Positions 4,233 to 11,325 of a stretch of 18,477 nucleotides of DNA are shown here, piece after piece; the first letter of the stretch is position 1; the number at the start of each line of letters is the position of its first letter. Where the stretch lies: contig CABUZI010000028.1 in NCBI GenBank assembly GCA_902496005.1, positions 1 to 18,477 on the forward strand, written 5' to 3'. This DNA comes from an uncultured Collinsella sp. (GTDB taxonomy: Bacteria > Actinomycetota > Coriobacteriia > Coriobacteriales > Coriobacteriaceae). The notes beneath the pieces were generated by a model. It made no database searches and was not told the DNA's origin. It was given only the letters and a program-made list of their open reading frames with translations. The position numbers and the translations under genes are program-made.

Positions 4233-6236
4233 ATGTCGAAGCAAGCGGTCGCTGGAATCTTGGCGCATGTCGATGCCGGCAAGACCACGCTGGCCGAGGC
4301 CATGCTGTTTAACGCGGGCCGCATTCGCAAGCGCGGCCGCGTTGACGATGGCGACTCGCATCTGGATACGAACGAGATTGAGCGTGAGCGCGGTATCACG
4401 ATCTTCTCGTCGCAGGCTGTGCTCGACCATGGTGACACCCACGTTATGCTCGTGGACGCTCCCGGCCATGTCGATTTTTCTGCCGAGGCGGAGCGCACGC
4501 TGCGTGCCCTGGACTACGCGATTCTGGTGGTAGGCGCCAACGATGGCGTACAGGGGCACACCGAAACCCTGTGGCGCCTGCTTGCGCGCTATGACATCCC
4601 GACGTTCATCTTTATCAACAAGATCGATTTGGAGAATCCCGGCCGCGATGTTTTGCTGGCACAACTTGGGCAACGTCTTTCTGAGGGGTGCCTGGATGCC
4701 AACGAACTGCTGGCAGGTGGCGCCGTTCAGGAGGACGCTGCTGCGTTGGACGAAGCGGCGCTCGAGGAGTTTCTTGAGGCGGGTGAGCTTTCCTCCGCGA
4801 CGCTGTCGCGCATGGTTGCTGAGCGCAAGCTCTTTCCCTGCTTTGCCGGCTCGGCGCTCAAGGACCAAGGTGTGGACGAGCTGTTGGATGGTATATGCGC
4901 GCTGATGCGCGAACAGGCGTGGCTCCCGGAGTTTGCCGCCCGCGTCTATCGCGTCAGCCGCGGGGACCGCGGCGAGCGCTTGGCTTGGGTTAAAGTGACC
5001 GGCGGCACGCTGCATGCCAAACAGGTGATTAACGGACGTTCCGGTGCCGAGGCATGGGAGCAGAAGGTCGATCAGGTACGCATCTATAACGGCGAGAAGT
5101 ATGAGCTTGCCCAAGAAGTTGCTGCTGGCGGCATTTGTGCCGTGACGGGCCTTGCGCACGTTCGCCCAGGGGACGCTCTGGGCGCGGAACCCGCGTGCGA
5201 TGCGCCCGTCATTGCGCCGGTCCTCACCTATACGGTGCTTCCGGGCGAACACGATGTCCACGCGGTGTTCAAAGCGCTGACTGAGTTGGCGGACGAAGAT
5301 CCCATGCTCGGCGTAGGCTGGAACACCCATCTTGAACAAATACATCTGCAGCTTATGGGGGCGGTGCAGCTCGAGGTCGTGCAGCGGGTGTTGGCCGATC
5401 GCTTTGGCCTTTCGGTTGCGTTTGAGTCTGGCGGCATTCTCTATAAGGAGACTATTTCGCAGCCGGTCGAGGGCGTGGGCCACTTTGAGCCACTGCGCCA
5501 CTATGCCGAGGTGCATCTACGCCTGGAGCCGTTGCCGGCGGGTTCGGGCGTGCAGTTTGGCACCGTGACCTCGACCGACGAGCTCGATCTTAACTGGCAG
5601 CGTTTGGCACTCACCAACGCCATGGAGCGCGATCACCTGGGCGTGCTGACCGGCTCGCCCATCACCGATGTGCGCATTACGCTCACGGGCGGCCGTGCGC
5701 ATGCCAAACATACCGAGGGCGGCGATTTTCGCCAGGCCACGTACCGCGCGATTCGCCAGGGGCTCATGCAGGCGCGTGAGGCCGGCGCGGCGGTACTGTT
5801 GGAGCCGTGGTACCACTTTGAGCTCGAGGTGCCGGGGGAGTGCGTGGGCCGGGCGCTCTCAGACGCCACGCGCATGGGCGCTGAGTACGAACCGCCGGCG
5901 ATGGCGGGCGATCGGGCAAAGCTTGTGGGTCGCGTGCCAGCATCCGAGGTGCAGGATTACGCGCTGGAGGTGGCTGCCTATACGAGCGGTCGCGGTCATC
6001 TGTACCTGGAGTTCGCCGGCTATTCGGCTTGCCATGATGCCGAGCGCGTAATCGAGACTGCCGCCTATGAGCCCGAGGCCGATCTGCCTAACACGCCCGA
6101 TTCGGTCTTTTGCTCTCACGGCGCCGGCTACACGGTCAAATGGTACGACGTACCCGCCGCGGCGCACGTAAAGGTCGATCCCGCCACCTTTCGCCCCTGG
6201 CGGGCAGCAGATGCCGAGTTTTTCGGCCACATGTGA
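4233..6236 (+). CDS. Tet(M)-like EF-G-related GTPase (ribosomal protection family)
   Basis: The 667-residue protein is an EF-G-type translational GTPase of the Tet(M)/Tet(O)/TetB(P) family. G motifs are intact: AHVDAGKT (11-18), ERGIT (52-56), DAPGH (75-79) and NKID (129-132). The C-terminal part follows Tet(M) domains IV-V, for example LLEPWYHFELEVPGE and GRVPASEVQDYALEVAAYT. After that it has an extra segment including SVFCSHGAGYTVKWYDVP that I associate with chromosomal paralogs rather than classic Tet(M). Such proteins bind the ribosome and hydrolyse GTP; whether this one displaces tetracycline or does housekeeping work is unknown. ATG 4233 is chosen for AGAGGAGA upstream. Its TGA stop lies in the palindrome at 6235. 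Confidence 0.85.
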   Translation: MSKQAVAGILAHVDAGKTTLAEAMLFNAGRIRKRGRVDDGDSHLDTNEIERERGITIFSSQAVLDHGDTHVMLVDAPGHVDFSAEAERTLRALDYAILVVGANDGVQGHTETLWRLLARYDIPTFIFINKIDLENPGRDVLLAQLGQRLSEGCLDANELLAGGAVQEDAAALDEAALEEFLEAGELSSATLSRMVAERKLFPCFAGSALKDQGVDELLDGICALMREQAWLPEFAARVYRVSRGDRGERLAWVKVTGGTLHAKQVINGRSGAEAWEQKVDQVRIYNGEKYELAQEVAAGGICAVTGLAHVRPGDALGAEPACDAPVIAPVLTYTVLPGEHDVHAVFKALTELADEDPMLGVGWNTHLEQIHLQLMGAVQLEVVQRVLADRFGLSVAFESGGILYKETISQPVEGVGHFEPLRHYAEVHLRLEPLPAGSGVQFGTVTSTDELDLNWQRLALTNAMERDHLGVLTGSPITDVRITLTGGRAHAKHTEGGDFRQATYRAIRQGLMQAREAGAAVLLEPWYHFELEVPGECVGRALSDATRMGAEYEPPAMAGDRAKLVGRVPASEVQDYALEVAAYTSGRGHLYLEFAGYSACHDAERVIETAAYEPEADLPNTPDSVFCSHGAGYTVKWYDVPAAAHVKVDPATFRPWRAADAEFFGHM

Positions 6237-6257
6237 CAAAGGGACAGTTCCTTTGTC
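6235..6257. repeat. GGGACAG palindrome, copy 1
   Basis: GACAAAGGGAC (6235-6245) and GTTCCTTTGTC (6247-6257) mirror each other about A6246 with one mismatch (a G-U pair in RNA). The first two bases are the last two of the TGA stop of the Tet(M)-like gene. It has the shortest arms of the four copies. Confidence 0.85.
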
Positions 6258-6265
6258 GTATGCTA

Positions 6266-6296
6266 TTGGTGTAACTTGGTATAAGTTGGTATAACT
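6266..6296 (+). promoter_or_regulatory. Candidate promoter/operator of the AAA ATPase gene
   Basis: TTGGTG (6266-6271) and TATAAC (6290-6295) are 18 nt apart and fit a sigma-70-type promoter about 35 nt before the gene. Between and over them are two 10-nt direct repeats, ACTTGGTATA (6274-6283) and AGTTGGTATA (6284-6293). AGTT-GGTAT-AACT (6284-6296) is also a small palindrome. The repeat overlap with the -10 suggests regulation. Confidence 0.5.
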
Positions 6297-6329
6297 ATTG
6301 CCAGGGTTTGCCAATCCGAGGAGGCCGAC

Positions 6330-7448
6330 ATGAATCCAAATCCCTTTAAGCCCACGGCTGGCAAGCGGCCTCCGATACTCATCGGTCGCGAGTCGGTCAT
6401 CGAAGATTTCGAGGAAGGGCTCGATAACGGCGCCGGAGCGCCGGGCAGGCTCATGCTCATTACGGGAAACCGCGGCTGTGGCAAAACGGTTCTCTTGCGG
6501 GAGCTGCAGCGTTTAGCTAGCGAGCGCGGATGGGCGGTTGTCTCCGATTCCGCCTCGCTTGGCCTATGCGACCGCCTGGCCGATGCGCTTCGCTCGAATA
6601 GGCCAGTTGTGACGTCAATGGAGTTCGGGCCGTCATTTGGCCGGATGTCGGTCGAGGCGGCGCGAGCAAAGGGCGAGACGTTGCGCGGGCTGGTCAACGA
6701 GCGCCTCAAGAGGCTCGGTCCAGGCCAGGGCATACTGTTTGCGATTGACGAGGCGCAATCGGCGTCTATCGAGGAACTGGCGGCTCTTGCCGTTCTCTAT
6801 CAGCAGGTGCTTGGAGACCAGGATGCCACGGGCTTGTCCGATAGCGACCAGCGCGGTCTTGCGCTGGTGTTCGCCGGCTTACCCAGTATGGTTGACGATC
6901 TGCTCGAAGAGCCGAGCGTGACGTTTTTGCGGCGTGCCCAGCAGCGTACGCTGGGGGCGATATCTTTGCCCAAGGTGCGCGATTCATATATCCAGACGGT
7001 CAAAGACGCTGGTCTTTACGTTGACGCGGAGACGGCGGACCTTGCGGCACGCAAGAGCATGGGGCATCCCTATATGGTTCAGCTGGTGGGCTATTACATG
7101 TGGCGCTCTGCTGTCCGACGTGGCTCACAGGTCATCGAAAGGCGCGATGTCGAGGATGGCCATGCGGATGCCGTCTTCGAGTTCTATGAAGCGGTTGACG
7201 CGCCCCTGTATTACGGGCTGCGCAGTCCACAGCGCCTTTTTATCGAGGCCATGGCGGTTGACGAGGACAAGCCGACGCGCATGGCGGATATCATTGAGCG
7301 CTGCGATCGTACCCAGAGCTGGGCGAGTAAATATCGCGCAAGCCTGATTCGCGAGCGCGTCATCGAGGCTGCCGGATACGGTCTCGTCCGGTTTACCGTG
7401 CCCATGCTGGGCGAGTACATCCGCGACCGCGTTTTATGGCATGAGTGA
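6330..7448 (+). CDS. Orphan AAA ATPase with C-terminal winged-helix-like region
   Basis: The 372-residue protein is a P-loop ATPase of the AAA/STAND type often annotated simply as ATP-binding protein. Walker A is GNRGCGKT (46-53), Walker B is LFAIDEAQ (136-143) with D140 and E141, and LALVFAGLP (177-185) fits the sensor-1 strand. An FIGREXX-like entry, ILIGRES (16-22), precedes the ATPase core. The C-terminal 70 residues (SQ/WASKYRASLIRERVIE ... RFTVPMLGEYIRD) look like a winged helix. No partner effector is adjacent, so its role is unknown. A good ribosome site (GAGGAGG) precedes the ATG. Palindromes flank it at 6235 and 7447; the latter overlaps its TGA stop. Confidence 0.82.
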   Translation: MNPNPFKPTAGKRPPILIGRESVIEDFEEGLDNGAGAPGRLMLITGNRGCGKTVLLRELQRLASERGWAVVSDSASLGLCDRLADALRSNRPVVTSMEFGPSFGRMSVEAARAKGETLRGLVNERLKRLGPGQGILFAIDEAQSASIEELAALAVLYQQVLGDQDATGLSDSDQRGLALVFAGLPSMVDDLLEEPSVTFLRRAQQRTLGAISLPKVRDSYIQTVKDAGLYVDAETADLAARKSMGHPYMVQLVGYYMWRSAVRRGSQVIERRDVEDGHADAVFEFYEAVDAPLYYGLRSPQRLFIEAMAVDEDKPTRMADIIERCDRTQSWASKYRASLIRERVIEAAGYGLVRFTVPMLGEYIRDRVLWHE

Positions 7449-7479
7449 CGTGACAAAGGGACAGCCCCTTTGTCACGTC
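7447..7479. repeat. GGGACAG palindrome, copy 2
   Basis: A 33-nt palindrome has 16-nt arms about A7463 with one mismatch. The left arm begins GACGTGACAAAGGGAC and the right arm ends TTTGTCACGTC. It starts inside the TGA stop of the AAA ATPase gene. The outer GACG is matched by CGTC, unlike the outer bases of copies 3 and 4. Confidence 0.88.
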
Positions 7480-7499
7480 GATAGTTGAGAGGCTAAATT

Positions 7500-8054
7500 A
7501 TGGTGATTCATACTGAGCGCTTGACGCTTCGCCCGTGGCGCGAGGCGGATGCGGCGAGCCTGTTTACGTACGCGAGCGACCCGGACGTGGGACCGGCTGC
7601 GGGCTGGCCGCCCCATCGAAGCATTGAGGAGAGCAGAGAGATCATTCGGACGGTCTTTACGGCGCCCCATACCTTTGCCATTTGCCTGCCTGAGACAGAC
7701 GAGCCCGTGGGCAGCATCGGGCTCATGCCGCCTCGCTGTGAGTCGAACAGCCAAAGAGGCGGACTCGAGTTCGAGGTGGGGTATTGGATCGCCAAGCCAT
7801 TCTGGGGTCTAGGCTTTGCTCCCGAAGCCGTGCGAGCCATGCAGCGCTATGCGTTCGATACGCTTGGCTGCAAGGCGCTTTGGTGCGGATACTATGAGGG
7901 CAATAACAAGTCGTTACGCGTCCAGCAAAAATGCGGGTTCACGCCACATCACGTTGAGCGCGACGTGCCCTGCGAGCTTATGGGCGATGTGCGTACCGAG
8001 TACTTTACGTATTTGACCCGCGAAGACTGGCGCAGGCAGGCACAGTGCGAGTAA
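7500..8054 (+). CDS. GNAT acetyltransferase, RimJ/RimL type
   Basis: The 184-residue protein is a GNAT enzyme of the RimJ/RimL-like group that includes ribosomal-protein and small-molecule N-acetyltransferases. It begins HTERLTLRPWREADAASLF and has the acetyl-CoA loop segment KPFWGLGFAPEAVRAM (99-114), and the late motif GNNKSLRVQQKCGF (134-147) typical of the fold. VGPAAGWPPHRSIEES (30-45) is a signature I recall from a common Firmicutes/Actinobacteria subgroup with unknown substrate. TTGAGAGG lies 7 nt before the ATG. It sits between palindrome copies 2 and 3, with copy 3 starting in its stop codon. Confidence 0.85.
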   Translation: MVIHTERLTLRPWREADAASLFTYASDPDVGPAAGWPPHRSIEESREIIRTVFTAPHTFAICLPETDEPVGSIGLMPPRCESNSQRGGLEFEVGYWIAKPFWGLGFAPEAVRAMQRYAFDTLGCKALWCGYYEGNNKSLRVQQKCGFTPHHVERDVPCELMGDVRTEYFTYLTREDWRRQAQCE

Positions 8055-8085
8055 CGTGACAAAGGGACAGTCCCTTTGCCACGTT
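8053..8085. repeat. GGGACAG palindrome, copy 3
   Basis: A 33-nt palindrome has 16-nt arms about A8069. The left arm is AACGTGACAAAGGGAC and the right arm GTCCCTTTGCCACGTT, with one mismatch at 8079. The inner arms are perfect. It starts in the TAA stop of the acetyltransferase gene; the outer AACG is matched by CGTT. Confidence 0.88.
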
Positions 8086-8106
8086 CGGCTAACAGGAAGG
8101 GGAGCG

Positions 8107-10599
8107 ATGACGGTGTCGCAACAACCAAGTGCTATCGAGGTACGTGGCGCGCGCGTCCATAACCTTAAAGATATCGATATCGATATTCCGCTGGGAAAGC
8201 TCGTGGGTATTGCCGGCGTGTCGGGCTCGGGCAAGAGTTCGCTGGCACTGGGCGTTCTTTACGCCGAGGGCTCGCGCCGTTACCTGGAGGCGCTCAGCAC
8301 CTATACTCGCCGTCGTCTGACGCAGGCCGAACATGCCCAGGTGGATGAGGTCTTGCACGTGCCGGCGGCGCTCGCGCTGCACCAGCGTCCGAGCGTGCCG
8401 GGCGTGCGCTCGACCTTTGGCACCATGACCGAGCTCAACAATAGCCTGCGCCTGCTCTTTAGCCGCTGCGCCCATCACGTGTGCCCGCATTGCGGGGCGC
8501 GTGTGGAGCCGAGCCTTAACGTGGCTGCGGGCCTGTCGCTCACGTGTCCGGCATGCGGCTGCGAGTTCTACGCGCCGAGCGCCGAGGACCTTGCCTTTAA
8601 CAGCGGCGGTGCATGCCCTACCTGTGGCGGCACCGGTGTCATGCGCGAGGTGGACGAGGCGAGCCTGGTGCCCGACGAGTCAAAGACCATCAACGAGGGC
8701 GCGGTGCTTCCCTGGGGCACGCTCATGTGGGATCTGATGAAACAGGTGGCCGGCGAGATGGGCGTGCGCACCGACGTGCCGTTTAACCAGCTCACACCTC
8801 AAGAGCGCGACATCGTGTTCCATGGCCCGGCGGTTAAGAAGCACATTCTCTACGTTCCCAAAAACGGCGAGGGCGTCACGCCGCTCGACTTTACCTATTA
8901 CAACGCCGTCTATACCGTCGAGAATGCACTCGCCAAGGTTAAGGACGACAAAGGCCTCAAGCGCGTGGCGCGCTTTTTGCGCGAGGGCCCGTGCCGCGAC
9001 TGCGGCGGCACGCGTCTCTCCGAGGCTGCGCGCCAGCCCCAGGTGCGCGGTATCAATCTGGCACAGGCCGCGGCCATGACGCTTGGCGATGCGATTGAGT
9101 GGGTACGTGGGGTGTCCGCATCCTTGCCGGCCGAGATGCAGCCCATGGCGACGGATATCTGCGATTCGTTTTTGAGCGCGGCCCGTCGTCTGGTCGACCT
9201 GGGTCTCGATTACCTTTCACTCGACCGCGCCGGTGCCACGCTCTCCACGGGTGAGCGCCAGCGCGTGCAGCTTGCTCGCGTGGTGCGCAACCGATCGACA
9301 GGCGTGCTTTATGTGTTGGACGAGCCTTCGATCGGCCTGCATCCTGCCAATGTCGACGGCCTGGTAGGTGTGATGCGCGATCTGGTGGATGACGGCAACA
9401 CCGTGGTTGTTGTCGACCACGATACGCGCGTACTGGCGGAAGCCGACTATCTCGTCGAGATGGGCCCCGTTGCCGGAGCAGACGGCGGTAATGTGATTGC
9501 CACTGGTACGGTAGGCGAGGTCGAGCAATCGCGGGGCAGCCGCATCGCTCCGTTTTTGCGCGCAGAGCCCAAGCGCTTGCGTCCGCAGGTGACTGACGAC
9601 GAGATGTTCGACCAGGGCCATATCCGCATGGCAACCGATGCCATCCATACCGTCAAGCCACTCGAAGTCGATATCCCGCGCGGTCGCTTGGTTGCGGTGA
9701 CGGGCGTTTCGGGCTCGGGTAAGACGACGTTGGTGCTCGAGACGCTCATTCCGGCACTCAAGGCGCAGGCAGCCGGCGAGCGCCTGCCGGCGCACGTGCG
9801 TTGGGTCGATGCCGAGGGCATTGCCCGCGCAAATCTGATTGACGCTACGCCCATCGGCGCCAACGTGCGCTCGACGGTGGCGACTTATGCCGACATCCAT
9901 GATGAGCTGCGCCGCGCCTTCGCTTGCACGCCAAAGGCCAAGGCAGCCGGCTACAAGGCAGGTGCCTTTAGCTACAACACTGGCACTCTGCGCTGCCCTA
10001 CGTGCGATGGCACGGGCTCGATATCGCTCGACGTGCAGTTTCTGCCCGACGTCGAGATCATTTGCCCGGCATGTCGTGGTTCGCGTTATGCAGACGCGGC
10101 CTCGCATATCCATCGCGAGGGCAAGGACGGGAGCCTGCTTACGTTGCCGCAGCTCATGGACATGAGTGTGGACGAGGCCATCGACGCCACACTGGGACTC
10201 AAGAAAGTCCAGGCGCGCTTGCAGACCTTGCACGACCTGGGCTTGGGTTATCTCACGCTTGGTGAGCCCACACCGGCGCTTTCGGGCGGCGAGGCGCAGC
10301 GTCTAAAGCTTGCGAGCGAGATGGGTCGTGTGCAGGACGATGCCGTATTCGTATTCGACGAGCCCACGATCGGACTACATTCGCTCGATGTTCAGGTGTT
10401 GTTGAGCGTGTTCGACGGCCTTGTTGCCAAGGGCGCCACAGTTGTCGTGATCGAACACGATCTCGACCTTATCCGTAACGCCGATTACGTGATCGACATG
10501 GGCCCGGGCGGTGGCGACGCCGGCGGGCAAATCGTCTGCGCCGGCACGCCGGGCGACATCGCGGCCTGCTCCGCAAGCATCACCGGTCGCTATCTATAA
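8107..10599 (+). CDS. UvrA2-type excinuclease subunit / UvrA-like ABC ATPase
   Basis: The 830-residue protein has two fused UvrA-type ABC modules. Module 1 has Walker A GVSGSGKSS (37-45), signature LSTGERQRVQLA (379-390) and Walker B YVLDEPSIGLH (402-412). Module 2 has GVSGSGKTT (533-541), LSGGEAQRLKLA (725-736) and VFDEPTIGLH (749-758). Zinc pairs are C126/C129, C147/C150, C170/C173, C296/C299, C630/C633 and C653/C656. Compared with classic UvrA (about 940 residues) it lacks the roughly 115-residue UvrB-binding insert, as in UvrA2 proteins linked to DNA-damage or DNA-intercalating-drug tolerance. Signature 1 has LSTGE in place of LSGGE. GGAAGGGGAG precedes ATG 8107. Palindromes lie on both sides. 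Confidence 0.9.
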   Translation: MTVSQQPSAIEVRGARVHNLKDIDIDIPLGKLVGIAGVSGSGKSSLALGVLYAEGSRRYLEALSTYTRRRLTQAEHAQVDEVLHVPAALALHQRPSVPGVRSTFGTMTELNNSLRLLFSRCAHHVCPHCGARVEPSLNVAAGLSLTCPACGCEFYAPSAEDLAFNSGGACPTCGGTGVMREVDEASLVPDESKTINEGAVLPWGTLMWDLMKQVAGEMGVRTDVPFNQLTPQERDIVFHGPAVKKHILYVPKNGEGVTPLDFTYYNAVYTVENALAKVKDDKGLKRVARFLREGPCRDCGGTRLSEAARQPQVRGINLAQAAAMTLGDAIEWVRGVSASLPAEMQPMATDICDSFLSAARRLVDLGLDYLSLDRAGATLSTGERQRVQLARVVRNRSTGVLYVLDEPSIGLHPANVDGLVGVMRDLVDDGNTVVVVDHDTRVLAEADYLVEMGPVAGADGGNVIATGTVGEVEQSRGSRIAPFLRAEPKRLRPQVTDDEMFDQGHIRMATDAIHTVKPLEVDIPRGRLVAVTGVSGSGKTTLVLETLIPALKAQAAGERLPAHVRWVDAEGIARANLIDATPIGANVRSTVATYADIHDELRRAFACTPKAKAAGYKAGAFSYNTGTLRCPTCDGTGSISLDVQFLPDVEIICPACRGSRYADAASHIHREGKDGSLLTLPQLMDMSVDEAIDATLGLKKVQARLQTLHDLGLGYLTLGEPTPALSGGEAQRLKLASEMGRVQDDAVFVFDEPTIGLHSLDVQVLLSVFDGLVAKGATVVVIEHDLDLIRNADYVIDMGPGGGDAGGQIVCAGTPGDIAACSASITGRYL

Positions 10600-10601
10600 C
10601 C

Positions 10602-10636
10602 GAATGTGACAAAGGGACAGTTCCTTTGTCACATTC
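10602..10636. repeat. GGGACAG palindrome, copy 4
   Basis: A 35-nt palindrome has 17-nt arms about A10619 with one mismatch (a G-U pair in RNA). The left arm begins GAATGTGACAAAGGGAC and the right arm ends TTTGTCACATTC. It starts two bases after the UvrA-like stop, and its right arm provides the TGA stop (10631-10629) of the convergent trmL. The outer GAATG is matched by CATTC. Confidence 0.88.
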
Positions 10637-11228
10637 CCGGAAAGTCTGTCTGGCGCAGGGCTTCGTAGAGGACGATGGCGGCGCTGTTGGAAAGGTTGAG
10701 GGCGCTGATGCGGTAGTCGTCCGGGTCGACGAAGTTGCCGCAGATATCCTGCCGAAGGATGGCCTCGTGGCTGTCCTCGGTATGTCCCAGCGATTCCTCG
10801 TGGGCTTCCCAGGCCTCGGCGTTATCGAGTGAGTCACAATCGCGCAGCATCGGGATGCGCTCGCAGCGCTCGGACGCCGCGGCAAGCAGTGGCTCGGGAA
10901 TGCCCGAGCTCTCGCTGCCAAAGACCAAGTAGTCTCCATCGCGGTAGGTACTCTGCGCATAGGTGCGGCGTGCCTTTTTGGTCAGCAGATGCAGGCGCTC
11001 GTCGGCAGGGGAGAGGCCGTTGCGCGCAAGGAAATCCTCCCAGCCGGCATAGGTCGTCACGTCCAAGTTTTGCCAGTAGCCCAGACCGGCGCGACGTACC
11101 GTCTTGTCATCGAGCGAAAACCCCAGCGGCTCCACCAGATGCAGGCGGGCGCCGGTGACCACGCAGGTGCGGCCGATATTGCCCGTATTGGCCGGAATCT
11201 CGGGCGCATACAGCACAATGTTGAACAT
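10629..11228 (-). CDS. trmL: tRNA (cytidine(34)-2'-O)-methyltransferase TrmL with insertion
   Basis: The 199-residue protein is a SPOUT-class methyltransferase of the TrmL (YibK/CspR) group, which 2'-O-methylates the wobble base of certain leucine tRNAs. Family motifs are PEIPANTGNIGRT (9-21), LVFGSESSGIP (101-111) and ALNLSNSAAIVLYEALRQ (176-193). Usual length is about 155-160; the extra 40 or so residues lie at about 130-172 (acidic, HEESLGHTEDSHE), between the IPM strand and the NLSNS motif of the cofactor-binding knot. ATG 11228 is chosen because AAGGAG lies just upstream and MFNIVLYAPE is the family start. Its TGA stop lies in palindrome copy 4. Confidence 0.9.
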   Translation of the reverse strand: MFNIVLYAPEIPANTGNIGRTCVVTGARLHLVEPLGFSLDDKTVRRAGLGYWQNLDVTTYAGWEDFLARNGLSPADERLHLLTKKARRTYAQSTYRDGDYLVFGSESSGIPEPLLAAASERCERIPMLRDCDSLDNAEAWEAHEESLGHTEDSHEAILRQDICGNFVDPDDYRISALNLSNSAAIVLYEALRQTDFPGM

Positions 11229-11249
11229 GAATCTCCTTGACTCAGAACG

Positions 11250-11284
11250 AAAAACCACCACGAAGGGCACCTTCGTGGTGGTTT
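11250..11284 (-). terminator. Intrinsic terminator downstream of the CobW-like gene
   Basis: AAACCACCACGAAGG (11252-11266) and CCTTCGTGGTGGTTT (11270-11284) form a perfect 15-bp stem around a 3-nt loop. On the minus strand the stem ends in a run of five T. It separates the CobW-like gene from trmL, so trmL probably has its own promoter or depends on read-through. Confidence 0.9.
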
Positions 11285-11325
11285 GGCGGTTATACGTAGG
11301 CGGAAAAATACCCGCTTGGATAAAC

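Noticed and set aside
4032..5516. 494-codon open frame opposite the Tet(M)-like gene
   Set aside because: It lies entirely antisense to a gene with intact GTPase motifs, has no recognisable domain, and is explained by the high-GC codon pattern.
6330..7448. Antiphage defence system built on the AAA ATPase
   Set aside because: No nuclease, protease or other effector is adjacent, and neighbours are an acetyltransferase and UvrA2 with separate families; a defence role is not supported by the sequence.
9217..10233. 338-codon open frame opposite the UvrA-like gene
   Set aside because: It is an antisense shadow of a well-supported ABC ATPase with no motif of its own.
6235..10636. Integron attC sites
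   Set aside because: The palindromes lack the RYYYAAC/GTTRRRY cores and have near-perfect symmetry with no bulged bases; no integrase is seen. Only the layout is similar.
6235..10636. CRISPR array
   Set aside because: Repeats are hundreds to thousands of bases apart with genes between them, and no cas gene is present.
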